Part shown: piece after piece, positions 23,027-33,779 of the stretch | Position numbering within the stretch: the first letter of the stretch is position 1 | How the letters are laid out: the number at the start of each line of letters is the position of its first letter | From: Parasitella parasitica | Taxonomy: Eukaryota > Mucoromycota > Mucoromycetes > Mucorales > Mucoraceae | DNA length: 64,000 bases | Direction: 5' to 3' | Assembly (NCBI GenBank): GCA_025201805.1 | Contig: MU619311.1 | Span: forward strand, 14,567 to 78,566 | Position numbers and translations under genes: made by a program | The notes under the pieces: model-generated | What the model was told of the DNA's origin: nothing | The model's database searches: none | The model's input: only the letters and a program-made list of their open reading frames with translations

Positions 23027-25000
23027 ATGCTAAGGAGAATTACACCATTATGGCCTGCTGTTACCAGATCCATGCATCGAATGAGACATACTAATCCAGC
23101 CACTTTTAGTTATCGGCCATGTTTATCAGCAAACAGACACTCCTACACAACTGAGGCCACAGTATCAACACCGAACGTATTGCACTGGGAACGATACCGT
23201 GAACTAGTAGAGAGCAACAATGAGGAATTACCCGCAAAGGAGCTTGAAGCACTAGCTAAATCCATCCTGGTCCAAAGAAAAATCAGACCAAGCGAAGCCG
23301 TTAGTCGGATCCAAGATATTTTGAAATACATGAGCACTCGCTTGGCCAATCCTGACACCAAAGAAAGCTTCAACACATGCTGCAATTATTTGATTCGAGC
23401 CTACGTACAACTAGGAGATCTGAAAACTGCAAGAGTCGTATTTGATAGAATGGCTGCTCATGGTGATGCAAACGACATGTCAATATCAGAAGTCCTGTCC
23501 GGATTAAGATCACATGGTACGCGTGCTGAAGTTTACGAATTCCAGAGAACATTAGAGAAAAAGGGCCTATGGGCAGACAGTGGCATGTTGTACGTAAGCA
23601 TCATTTATGCATTAAGCGACTTTGGAGATATATTAGGCTGTCGTCATTTTTTCGCAGAGATGAAAAGCAAGGGACTAGCTAAAGACAATGAGGCTTACAG
23701 AGCCATCATGTCTGCGTATAAAAATGCAAATCAGCCCCAGCAGGTATTAAAGTACTTTAACGAGATGGAAAAGAAAGGCATCGAGCCCAACTTGAAAGAA
23801 TACGGCGTCTTGTTTACTGCGCTTAGCAAAGACAAGTACTACAGCGCGCACATGGTGGAGACTTATGAGACAATGAAGTCAAAAGGATTGGAGGTGCATG
23901 CTCCTTTCTACCTCGCCATGGGCTGGGATCCCTTGAAAGCGTTGCAGGAAATGAAGGATTCAAACTTTAAAATCAGTGTTCGAGATTGCAATGCAGGCTT
24001 GGCGTTTTACGTGAAAAACAACCAATTCGCTGAGGCGCTGAACGTTATGAAATGGATGAACAAGCACCAGCTCAGGATGGACAGATTCAGCTACAGTATC
24101 GTGATTGACGCATTAGCCAAAGACCAAAACTCGCCACCCGAGATTGTGTTTGATTTATACGAAGATATGAAGCGACATGATGTCACCCCCGATATAGTCA
24201 GCTTTTCCTCTCTAATCAACAACTGCTGCAAAGATCAGAATCTGGATAAGGCACTGTCAATGTTGGGTGAAATGCAGACCTACGAGATTAAGCCAAACAT
24301 CTACACATTCAATTGCATACTCAACGTCCTGTCAAGTTTGACCAAGACGTCTTGGGTCGATGTCGAGCGTGCGAGAGTTATATGGACAAAAATGATAGAT
24401 CTTGGCATCCAGCCTGACACCCGCACATGCAATATCTATCTAGCACTCGTAGGCAGACTGATCAAATCCTCACGCACTCAGCATTTCAAGCCAGAAGAAC
24501 GCCACTCGCAGACATCGCTGTGGGGGGAGTTGGAAGACACCAATCGTCATGTACCTGAAACTGTGAAAGAGATGCAGAAAATGTATCGGCATATGCGACA
24601 ACACAAGCTGGATGTCATGCAACCAGACTTTATCACGTATTCTATTGTCATCAACGCCTTGTCTGTAGCTGGTGAGATTCGATCTGCAATGCAAGTATAC
24701 GATGATGCCAAGATGAGCCGTGTTATTTTGCCCTTGTCAGCATACAACCAGATGATGGGCGCATTGCAGCGTTGTGGCAGAGTATCGGAATCAATGGGGA
24801 TTTGGCATGACATGAAGCTGCGGAGTATTTTGCCAGACAACACAACCTACAGCCTTGTGCTGGAAAATTGCGAGCAGCTTGGTTTGGTAGACTCAATTGA
24901 GAACATCCGTAGACAGCGAAAATTAGATTTTGATAGACTTGAGAGATTAGAAACAAAGAGGGAGATGCGTAGATTAGGAAAGTCTCTTAAAGCGCAATAA
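23027..25000 (+). CDS. Mitochondrial pentatricopeptide repeat (PPR) protein
   Basis: A single exon of 657 aa. The first in-frame ATG (23027) opens a basic, Arg-rich presequence (MLRRITPLWPAVTRSMHRMR) typical of mitochondrial import. PPR motifs of about 35 residues recur throughout, for example NYLIRAYVQLGDLKTARVVF, YRAIMSAYKNANQPQQVLKY, FSYSIVIDALAKDQNS, VSFSSLINNCCKDQNLDKAL and TYSIVINALSVAGEIRSAMQ. I count at least nine by eye. PPR proteins bind organellar RNA for processing, stability or translation; the RNA target cannot be read from here. The codon composition is less AT-rich than the surroundings, and there are no introns, unlike most neighbours. Confidence 0.93.
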   Translation: MLRRITPLWPAVTRSMHRMRHTNPATFSYRPCLSANRHSYTTEATVSTPNVLHWERYRELVESNNEELPAKELEALAKSILVQRKIRPSEAVSRIQDILKYMSTRLANPDTKESFNTCCNYLIRAYVQLGDLKTARVVFDRMAAHGDANDMSISEVLSGLRSHGTRAEVYEFQRTLEKKGLWADSGMLYVSIIYALSDFGDILGCRHFFAEMKSKGLAKDNEAYRAIMSAYKNANQPQQVLKYFNEMEKKGIEPNLKEYGVLFTALSKDKYYSAHMVETYETMKSKGLEVHAPFYLAMGWDPLKALQEMKDSNFKISVRDCNAGLAFYVKNNQFAEALNVMKWMNKHQLRMDRFSYSIVIDALAKDQNSPPEIVFDLYEDMKRHDVTPDIVSFSSLINNCCKDQNLDKALSMLGEMQTYEIKPNIYTFNCILNVLSSLTKTSWVDVERARVIWTKMIDLGIQPDTRTCNIYLALVGRLIKSSRTQHFKPEERHSQTSLWGELEDTNRHVPETVKEMQKMYRHMRQHKLDVMQPDFITYSIVINALSVAGEIRSAMQVYDDAKMSRVILPLSAYNQMMGALQRCGRVSESMGIWHDMKLRSILPDNTTYSLVLENCEQLGLVDSIENIRRQRKLDFDRLERLETKREMRRLGKSLKAQ

Positions 25001-25204
25001 AAATGTAATATATAATATCAAACAGAGTTGCCTGCCAAACTCCTTGGTCGAATGCATGCCAGGAGATCCTCTCTGTTGTGGCACAGCAGTAGCACCGTAT
25101 ACACAATCAAACCTAGTGACCACTATTTGATAGACACAAAAATGCAGCACTCTCTTTTGTATTGTGCAAACATCTCTCTCTTCTTTCAGTTTAAATACAA
25201 CAAC

Positions 25205-26025
25205 ATGCCAGGAGGTTTAGAAAGACAAAATGCTTTCAGTGAATACTGCCAATCAAAGCCATTCATTCAGGTAAACAACTCTTTACATTGTGAACCGCTT
25301 TCTTTTTTTTTTCAATTTCGTTCCTTATATTAAACTGGTTCCACTTAGTTACGGTGTCTTATTTGTGAAGAATATGAACATGACGGAGACTGGATCAAAA
25401 TAAAATGTCATTGCAGTGCTCCCCCATATAGCGATAAATATGCCTACACACATAAACATTGCCTGCAAATGTCTAATAAATGCAAAGCATGCGGCCAGTC
25501 CTACAGTAGACAACATCTCACAACTGCTACCCGTATACCAAATACCCAGGAATTTCAGCTCTCCGTTCTGTTATTAGGTATATATATATATATGTATATA
25601 TATTATCATTGAGAAAAACATGCCCTTGAATAGCCAAATTATAACCTTTGCATCTAGAAAACGTGCGGAAATATAGAGTGTATATCTCGTTGTCAATCTG
25701 CTTCATTGTCGGCTTTTTGATATTCAAAGATGCACTTGGCTGCATTACAGTTGATTTGGTTGATGGACAGGATCTGGAGGGGCTAACAGACGCAGACTAC
25801 TTGTATTTACCGGTAAGTGATTTTAAATTAAATGAAAATTACTCTTCTTATATTTTGTATGCATTATACAAAAAAAAAAAAAAAAAAAATCCCACCCCCA
25901 CCCTTAACAACACACAGAGATTTCACAAAACATGCTTTCAGTCAATGTCAGCCAAAATACAGACAGAACTCGTTATATGTTTTGTAATCATGTTGTGTTT
26001 ATTTTTTGACCGTTTTCTTTCTTAA
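25205..26025 (+). CDS. RING-CH (MARCH-type) E3 ubiquitin ligase with two membrane segments
   Basis: Four exons (25205-25270, 25349-25577, 25658-25812, 25918-26025) give 185 aa. The RING-CH ligands are visible: C25-x2-C28, C42-x-C44, H57-x2-C60 and C67-x2-C70, that is C4HC3 order with the Cys-x-Cys and His-x2-Cys pairs characteristic of this class. The gap between the last two pairs (six residues) is shorter than in most members. Two hydrophobic stretches follow, VYISLSICFIVGFLIF and ELVICFVIMLCLFF, the second running to the C-terminus. A membrane-anchored ligase acting on other membrane proteins is inferred. The last 27 bp overlap the 3' coding end of the CEP104 gene on the opposite strand. 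Confidence 0.85.
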
Positions 26026-28911
26026 TGTGCTAGAAGATTTCTTTTTGCTGGGTGAACGTGATTTCTTTAATTTCGTACAGCCTTCACCAGTCATTAGATG
26101 CAGCTTCCATCCCTCATCATTTTCTGGTTCGATCGCTATCAAACACAAAGGACACTGTATTTTACTCACTACGAAAAAGACGTTAATATAATCAAGTCAA
26201 TAAAGCTATATACGCATTTTACCACTGCATGTTTGCTTTAATGTATGCTGGAGCCATTGCTCAACTGGAATCGCCTGGAGACATCGATTACATTGCTTGA
26301 TTAGATGCTTCTTTTCGCAATCTTCCAACATGTGCTCATTCAATGAAGATATCTCAGTAATCTATTTCAGTATATTAGTAAAATTCAGTAATATATATAT
26401 ATATATGTATAAAGAGTACTCACAATTTGGCACATGGGACAATTGGTAAGAACTGGACAGGTATTGTAATAGTGCTTGATGAGCGAGTCTTCATTGAATT
26501 CAGGGTTGACTTCGTCGCAAAAGACGCAGACACTGTCTTCGTTCATCAAGTCGTCAGCTTGTGCTGCTGGTGCAGGCTTCGGTTTGGGTTTTTCTTTGGT
26601 TGTCGTTGTTGCTGCTGGCGTTGATCTGGTGGTAGTCTTCCTGACAGAGCGAGTGCTGTTGGTGGCAGTTGTAGACGTTGATTTCTTCTCTCTTGTTGTA
26701 GTTGACACGGCAGACTTTTTCACCCGTGTAATAGTTTTCTTTTCGGGACGAACTACAGTCAGAGCTCGCAATTCGGTCAGCGTGTCCTTTGTCACAGAGC
26801 CCTTCTTGAAAAATGAACCGTTGTCAAACAATTTCTTGACTGAGTCTGCTAATGTGAGCTTCAACGGCTCGTCTATATACGGACTGACATGGTGAAATCC
26901 GAATCGATCCGCTACGGCAACCAACAACTTGACGGCTGCCTGCTTAACGTCTTCATGTACGTGCTTGAGATACGCTACTACAAAGGACATGACGTCTTGC
27001 AATTGCACTGCTTCACCGAATCTAGAGACAGTTGTCTCTACCAGCTGCACACGTGCCTTGGCCTCCCTGTGGTTGTGGATGATTCTTTCAGGTTTACAGA
27101 CATAACATGACATGAGTGGATATTCCTGTACCAGCACCAAAACAAGCTCTGTAGCCGTTTGTCTGATATTAACATTGCTATCGGAGGTTCGTTTGAGCAA
27201 GCCGCCAAAGGCGCGTTCCATGTAGTACATGTCAGCCAACTTGGCGATCTTCTGGTGGGTTTGGTGCCAAACATCCATGGCGAGGCACACGATCGTCTCT
27301 CGTGAGTCCATAACGGCTTCCTGCATCATGAGCAGGGTCGCGTGGACTACATTCTGATTGGCTTGGTGATCTGCGTCCTGCTCGGCCTGCTGGGCGATAT
27401 ACTGTTCAATTTGTGTCAAGCCTCGTTTTCGGCATATAGCCTTGATGCTAAGCACGCATGCCACGGTGTCTTCCCCAAAGATTTCGATGGGAAGGGTATA
27501 CGGTATGCGTTCTTCCTCCATGATAGGCTCGGGTATACTTTCAGGATCAAGTGGGGGTATATATTGCTTGTTGCTCGATGATATCTCAGGCTCTTCGATC
27601 AATGTATCGTCTGTTGCGTTTGGATGTGATTTCTGGTCGAAATCGAAAGCGGCGTCGTGTTGTATTTCTAACGATGCAACAGGTTCGTCTTGCTCCATAG
27701 CTACGTCCTCGTCATCGAGTGTTATAACTCGGCCGTCTTTGATGCAAATATGCGCCTTCTTCAGTATGGCTTCTGCTGCCTGTTTGATTTCTGCTATGTC
27801 GTCTTTGATTTTTTCGGCTTCATCGTAGTCTTTTGTGTCAACGGCATGTCGTTTGCCGATTTCCAGATCGGACAGTATCTTGGTGAAACGCTCTAATTTA
27901 TCGCCAAGGTGTTTGTACGTTTTTGCAATCTTGTATGATTCATCTAGGCTGAGCATTAGTCTTTTGGCATTCCTCATTAAAATAGGATGTAATTACCCCT
28001 GACAGCTTCTTCTTCGGCATTGAGCAGCGCTATAGTCCATTGCTGTAATTCAGCTTCGGCTACGCTGGTTGTGGGTGACCTATTGGCTTGGCTTTGAGTG
28101 CTAGAAATACTCGTTCGCCTTGTGGATGAGCTGAGGACGCTATTGTCATCGAACGATCTCTGCTGAAGTAGTTTTGAAGGAGGAATCATGTCATTTTTAT
28201 CGATTAAATGTACTGGGTGGCCTAGTATGTTTAAAGCAAGAATTCCAACCTAGTCTAATGTCAGTGTGCGTTTGTATTTCTTAAAGTGATAGGTTACTCA
28301 CTTGATTGTACTCATTCAGTCTATTGCGATGGCAGTTTCTTATCACTAGTCGTACAAATTCACCATCAACGTTTATCTTGATGGACTTTAGCTCCCGAGC
28401 GCTGTATTGTGCGCGTGCGTTATTATCAAAACAAACATAGCTAAATATGGAGCCTGATTTAATACAGCAGAGCAATAATTCATACATGTACGCTTACCCT
28501 AATTTTGAAAACTCGACCAACATGTTGTCTTCGTCTTCGCACGGTGGCGTATCTGGCACAATGTCTTCTAGCACATCTTTAGGATCTTTTAGGACACCAA
28601 TATACACATCTATTCTCGTCGCAATTTTAAAGTGATGTGATAAAATCTGAACATTGGAGATGCGACTGGTGCCAGATAATAGGTGGATGATCAAATCTTG
28701 AGGGTATTCAGGGCATCTAGGAACAATGTAAGTAACGCTGCTAAATACTAGCTCAACGGCTTTACTTTGGTGTTTGCCATCCTTTGCATTTTGTCTGTTG
28801 GTGAGGCTCTACTTGGTTTCCAGGACTACTGTTTACCAGCTGTTCTGGACTGTATTCGTCGTCCCAAGAGGAGCAATGAACAACCTCGTAAGGCAGAGCG
28901 TTACTTTTCAT
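25999..28911 (-). CDS. CEP104: CEP104 homologue (microtubule tip / centriole-associated protein)
   Basis: Seven exons on the minus strand (28766-28911, 28498-28716, 28302-28440, 27997-28249, 26424-27943, 26223-26361, 25999-26168) give 861 aa; the human protein is about 925. Domain order matches CEP104. There is an N-terminal jelly-roll domain (MKSNALPYEVVHCSSWDDEY, GWQTPKCPEYPQDL, YSARELKSIKI), then a coiled coil (EKRHAV-type repeats of D-Y-D-x-A). A helical TOG-like region follows, and a C-terminal array of zinc knuckles (CVFCDEVNPEF, NCPMCQI, QCNRCLQAIP, IQCPLCLIAIEP) ends in a Lys-rich tail. Intron 27944-27996 was placed so that the coiled coil reads through without the in-frame stop present in the genomic frame. 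In animals and green algae CEP104 acts at cilium tips and binds EB1 and tubulin. A non-ciliary microtubule role is inferred here. Confidence 0.9.
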
Positions 28912-29386
28912 TTTTCAAATATTGCAGAAGAAAGAGAAAGAGAGAGAGAGAGAGAGGAAAAAATAATTTTTGAATCTGGGTCACCTTCAAGCTAAAAAAA
29001 AAAAAAAAAGTGGATCACTCGTGGCTCTGCATAAAATAGTATCATTTACCATAGCCCACTTGTCTGCTAAAATAAAATACACATCCCCTGAAGCACACAC
29101 GGATCCCCTTGAAAAAAGGTTCCACACAAACTATATATTTATACAACCAGCACGTTTCCTGAAATAAATGTCAAAAAGCTGCTGCTATTCAAAATTTAAA
29201 GGAGAAAGAGCTAAGGATAGCAAACGAAGCAGCCCTTCTTTTTCATTTGCTTGGTGTTATTTTTTCTAGTGTTGTGTTACACTTGTATTAAAAAGTAATT
29301 GATTGCGTCTAGTTCTTTGTTCTCTTCTTTCTCTCTCTCTTTTTTTTTTCCTCTCTCTTACCTGATTTGTAAAACATTTCATTGTC
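28912..29386. promoter_or_regulatory. Divergent promoter region (CEP104 and polyQ protein)
   Basis: It has a (GA)n tract at 28927-28960 just upstream of CEP104 and a CT/T-rich tract at about 29323-29360 just upstream of the rightward gene. No other gene is seen. Confidence 0.55.
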
Positions 29387-30436
29387 ATGAATAACAACAA
29401 TAGCAACAGCAATGTTTCATCCAACATGAAAAGATCAAAAAAGCCTATGCCGCTCTTTGGCCTATTTCGCAAAAATAAGCCTGATCCAGCTGCAATCGAG
29501 CAATCTCAATTGGGATCTGGCGTGTCGACGGTGCCATTCAATTCCATGTTGTCTCCAACATATCATCACTATCACCAACAACAGCACGACCCTTATTCTC
29601 CGCCTAGAATTCCAAAGCCATCAGTGTCTGACTCTCGCCGACCCACAAGACAACACCCACAGCAGCATCTGCAGCAGCATCTGCAGCAGCAACAACAACA
29701 ACAACAGCAACAGCAACAGCAAAGACACCGCATGAGGCAAAGATCAAAGTCTGTTGGCAGAGATCCCTCTACTGCTATGCTTGAAGAAAGAGAATTGGCT
29801 CTCAACAAATTGTGCAGACGAGAACCTCCCTCATCGCTGGTCGATTCGCTTCCTCTTTTATCACCTACCTATAATGCTGCACCACCCGTACCTCCTATTC
29901 CATTAAAACACCAACCCAACAGCCCCAGTATGCGTAAATTCAGTTCGGCTCATGATTTGCGAAAAGCAGCCAAACTTCAACAAGAATCAATGCACCAGCA
30001 AGTTCCATTACCCAAGAAGCAGCACGAACTATCCCGCTCAAGATCCTTGTCAACTTCTCCCCGTAAATTGCAAGCTAGTAAATCATATCAAAACCTGACG
30101 AAATCACCTACTACACCCACTATTCGCAGATTTAAGAAACCACAAAAGCCAAACGACGATTCGGATGATGACATTCCCCTGGGGTATTTACAATCACCTA
30201 CAAGTAAACCATCAAGCTTGCTAAGCGATCAAGAAGAAGACGACGACAAGGATCTAGTGCCCATTGCCGCTTTGGATGTGAGGCCGACCGAAGAATTCCA
30301 AACTGCAGCAGATAAATATAAATTAAAAGTAAAAGAAAGACTGCAATTCAGCAGCGATGCAGAAGACGACGACGATGACGATATTCCAATTTCCTTGGCT
30401 CTAATGTCTCCAAAAGGGAAAAATAAGATGAAATAA
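29387..30436 (+). CDS. Low-complexity protein of unknown function with polyglutamine tract
   Basis: A single exon of 349 aa. The start is rich in Asn/Ser, followed by a basic, hydrophobic patch (KRSKKPMPLFGLFRKNK). A His/Gln-rich segment with a CAG/CAA-coded polyQ run follows (about 29650-29725), then Pro-rich SH3-ligand-like stretches (PPVPPIPLK), several Ser-Pro/Arg-Ser sites, and two acidic patches with the repeated motif DDDIP(L/I) near the C-terminus. No catalytic domain is visible. The composition suggests a disordered, phospho-regulated adaptor, possibly at the cell cortex or cytoskeleton, but that is a guess. The PPVPP motif is its most concrete functional hint. Confidence 0.75.
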   Translation: MNNNNSNSNVSSNMKRSKKPMPLFGLFRKNKPDPAAIEQSQLGSGVSTVPFNSMLSPTYHHYHQQQHDPYSPPRIPKPSVSDSRRPTRQHPQQHLQQHLQQQQQQQQQQQQQRHRMRQRSKSVGRDPSTAMLEERELALNKLCRREPPSSLVDSLPLLSPTYNAAPPVPPIPLKHQPNSPSMRKFSSAHDLRKAAKLQQESMHQQVPLPKKQHELSRSRSLSTSPRKLQASKSYQNLTKSPTTPTIRRFKKPQKPNDDSDDDIPLGYLQSPTSKPSSLLSDQEEDDDKDLVPIAALDVRPTEEFQTAADKYKLKVKERLQFSSDAEDDDDDDIPISLALMSPKGKNKMK

Positions 30437-30641
30437 AGAGATTTGTTTTATCTTTTATTTTTGTGAATAAGGAATTTACCAATTGGCCAGGGTTCTGCTA
30501 AATGCTAGCTTCTTTGTAGCCAGGGATATCTTTGTCATTTTTCTTGACACGGAACTCCTTTCGTGAGTATCGGATATCCCTGCATCGTTTGAAATTAGAT
30601 ATTTGAGGGTCACTAGTGATTTTACAGATATGCAAACTTTT

Positions 30642-31770
30642 TTAACCTCTGCCCAACCATGTATTTGGGAATATAAGTTTCTTCGTATCTTGTAAGACCT
30701 CGAAAAGAATTTCTTTGGTTCCAGTGAGCCCGTTTGATCTAGTGTTCAATGAGCAGTGTACTGCTTCTTGTGAAATTAGACCGATCTGCAGTTGCAAATC
30801 TGACGTTATCGCTTTGATGTCTTTGATGGCTTCATTATATCAGCCTTACCGCATCCATCTATGTGTAATACCCTTGGTACTAGGTTTACAGCAAGGATTA
30901 GATGGGGTGTTTCCTCATTTGGACCGTTCAACGTTCTTAATCTACGTACAAATTTGAGTCGTTGTCGTCTGTATTTTTTTAGCTAGATGCTCTGTTTTAT
31001 CTTTAATGACTCTATCTTTCCAACAAATACAAACAATTGTTTCGCTAAACGCGTGAGCAGTTAAATACCACACTCTTCTGTGTATGTTTTTCATGGATAT
31101 AATGAAACCGGATGATACCCAGAAGTCTGAATTTCCGGGAAGGTGCTTTCTTTTGTACTGCGTACTCTAGTTATATGTATTTTGTGATCTTTGCGTTTGT
31201 ACCCACTCTTCTGTCAGTGGCATTGGACGACCCGTATTAGAAATTTGTTTAAAGTAAATTTAGACAAACATAATTTTTGAAGGTTTCCTACCAATTAGTT
31301 GTTTAACAGCAATTGATCTTGAGGTGTTATCGATTGCACGAGATTTGGTCAGTAGAAGCTTATGCAGGTATCTGATATAATCATATATATTAATATATTC
31401 AATCAAGATTCTATTCCTTACTTGCAGTCAAAGTTAAAGGATCACATCAAATGTAATAATTTCATGTTTCCTCAAAGTTGTATCCAAGTAATTGTATTAT
31501 CACACCAACTCCAAATGTACCATCAAACATAGATGCACTTTTAATAACCAGGAGATCTAGTCATCTTCAAAAGGTTTTTCTGGAAGGTTTGCAGACCATT
31601 CAGAGTACCACCTCACATCTTTACTGCTACAAGACAAAATCACCTCCAAGCTTTGACCTCTAATTTTAGGCCATAAACCAACTCGGGTACATATTTTACT
31701 CCCCAAACCGCAAAATAAGATGTAAATCGTGGAAGATGTGATGCTGGAACTCAGTTCTAATTCATGCAAA
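30642..31770 (-). pseudogene. Frameshifted coding relic of unknown family
   Basis: Reading the minus strand gives several coherent protein-like stretches in different frames, separated by stops. They are: 31557-31769 (including RGQSLEVILSCSSKDVRWYS); around 31450-31540 (SASMFDGTFGVGVIIQLLGY); around 31300-31370 (YLHKLLLTKSRAIDN); about 30825-30990 (LRTLNGPNEETPHLILAVNL); and 30642-30830 (EAIKDIKAITSDLQLQIGLI). The last two are joined by a one-base frame change near 30830. I do not recognise the family. It is either a decayed mobile-element or host gene, or a multi-exon gene I failed to assemble. Confidence 0.4.
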
Positions 31771-31925
31771 ATCTGATGGATGTTACTACAGAATAAACCA
31801 GATCAATCCACAATTTTTTAAGCATATATTTTCTGACTGCAATGTTTAAAGGTTGACCATCCTATGTACATGTATTCGGCTGATTTCATTACTGATCTGG
31901 TTCCTTAATTTTTTACCACGTACAG

Positions 31926-31931
31926 CACGTG
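31926..31931. promoter_or_regulatory. E-box CACGTG upstream of the TMEM135 homologue
   Basis: A CACGTG core lies 182 bp before the ATG, preceded nine bases earlier by a CACGTA half-match. bHLH binding is a guess from the motif. Confidence 0.3.
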
Positions 31932-32112
31932 AACAGCCATTAGACACTGGGGTAAATATACGTCACAGTGCCCCCAACTGCGAATCACGATGCTTTTAAA
32001 GGGCACTGGCCATTGGCAAAGATCAAGACATCATCCACTGCTCTTTCCGTCTTTATCTTTCCATTTTTTCATTTTTTTCATTTTTTTTCTTCAATTTTTT
32101 CATATATGCATA

Positions 32113-33779
32113 ATGAAAGTTGAATCTGATATACCTCATAGAACTACATCTTATCAAAGATTGGTCGAAAAATTGAAAAGAAATCCCTCAGAGCGTGTCG
32201 ATACCAAAGATTGGCCAAGGCCCACCACCCCTAAAGAGGTGATACAACATGCAATTAAGGGCGCAACCAGTAAGCAAGAAAGAGACGTTTCACACCATAT
32301 GACATCCTCTTTCTAACAACTCAATTAGGAGCATTTGTGCTGGCTTATGGTGTTAGAGCAACTGTCAATTTTTGTTTATACCTTATACGTATCCTGAGGG
32401 GAAAGTAAATACCACACGCTGCGAGATATATAATGAAATCTCAAAAAAAAATCAACACATTCAAATAGAGCATCTTGGGATCATCTATTGCAAGCATCGT
32501 TTAAAAATTTGGATTCAGTTCGATTTGGCGCTATGTTTGGTTCTTTTGCATTACTATGGAAATCTGTCAATAATGGCATGCGCTTATATAGGGGAAAGGA
32601 CGATCGTTTGAATGGCTTGGTGGGTGGTGCGGTGGCGGGTCTCAGTATTTTGTTTGAAAAGAAAGAACGCAGAGTGGATATTGCTCAGCAAATGTTGGTG
32701 AGGTAGGATATGATTGTTTCTCGGGAGAGGTAGTGTCCAAATTTAACATGAAAAAAAAAAAAAAAAAAAAAAAAATAGAGCATTGCAAGCCCTTTATAAT
32801 GCCGGTAAAGCAAGGGATATCTTTTATTTTAAACATGGTGATGCTTTATTGTTTGCCGTTACTTGTGCACAAGTGTTGTATGCGTATACAATGAGGCCTG
32901 AAACCTTGCCACCCGACTTCTATGCATTCATGGTGAAGGCTGCAAGGTGTCCAGAAGGGGCTCTTCGTTTGAATGAGAAGACTGTGCGGGGTATACCTAT
33001 CAATGCTGAAGAAGCACTGGCAGTGGTTCGGAAACTGCATCCTACAACACAATCTCTTAATGTAGTGAGTCAATTACCCATAGGTACATCCGCTATTCCC
33101 TGGTAAGAAGAATGTTTGTTGATGCATAATTTGAAACTAATGCTGCTTCACTAGTGAAATACTTCACCCCTGGATTGACAGTTGCCATGCAACCGCATTT
33201 GATAGATTTGCTAAGGTATTCAAGAGCTTTTTGCCGGTTTATGGCACACTTCACTTTGTTCCCATGCTGCTGCTTCGTTCTCAACATTTCAGACGAGAGT
33301 AAGATGGTGTTTCCTATGTTTAGACGCATGTATATTAACAGTTTTCTATCATTAGTCCTGCTAACATGCTGTCCAAAACTGCAATCGCTACGCTGAAATC
33401 AGGCACATTTTTGGCTACATTTGTCACATTATATCAATACTATATTTGTATGCATAGAAACTTGTTCAAAACTGGCTTGATTGGGAAATGGAACTCGAAA
33501 TATATATATTACATTGCCGGCTTTCTTTGTTCTTATCCAGCTATCTTTTTGGAGGACAAAAAGAGACGTAGTGAGCTCGCTCTTTATGTTTTGCCCAAGG
33601 CAATCCAAAGTTTCTATCAGATTGCTTATTCTCATAGCTGGATTTTCAAGGTGAAGCATTTTGAGGTGGTTATGACAAGTTTTGCAATGGGTATCATCAT
33701 GTCATTTTACCAGGAAGAAGCTGACGTATTGTCATCATTTGTCCGCAAGATCATGTATCAATTTTTCCAAAAGAATTAA
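32113..33779 (+). CDS. TMEM135: TMEM135 homologue (Tim17-like multipass membrane protein)
   Basis: Six exons (32113-32269, 32329-32404, 32469-32702, 32779-33102, 33155-33298, 33356-33779) give 452 aa, against 458 in human TMEM135. Hallmarks include RAFVLAYGVRATVNFCLY and the small-residue-rich repeat SVRFGAMFGSFALLWKSVNN with GLVGGAVAGLSILFEKKERR. ALQALYNAGKARDIFYFKHG follows. Also present are CEILHPWIDSC across an exon junction and a second hydrophobic half with FLATFVTLYQYYICMHRN and AGFLCSYPAIFLEDKKRR. In animals the protein is linked to peroxisomes, mitochondrial dynamics and fat storage; in fungi the role is not established. Intron 3 (32703-32778) ends in about 24 consecutive A residues before its acceptor, instead of a pyrimidine tract. 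Confidence 0.92.

Noticed and set aside
27970..27996. 24-nt mini-intron joining the CEP104 coiled-coil exons
   Set aside because: Too short and out of phase. A 53-nt intron with a CTAAT branch site gives a continuous coiled coil.
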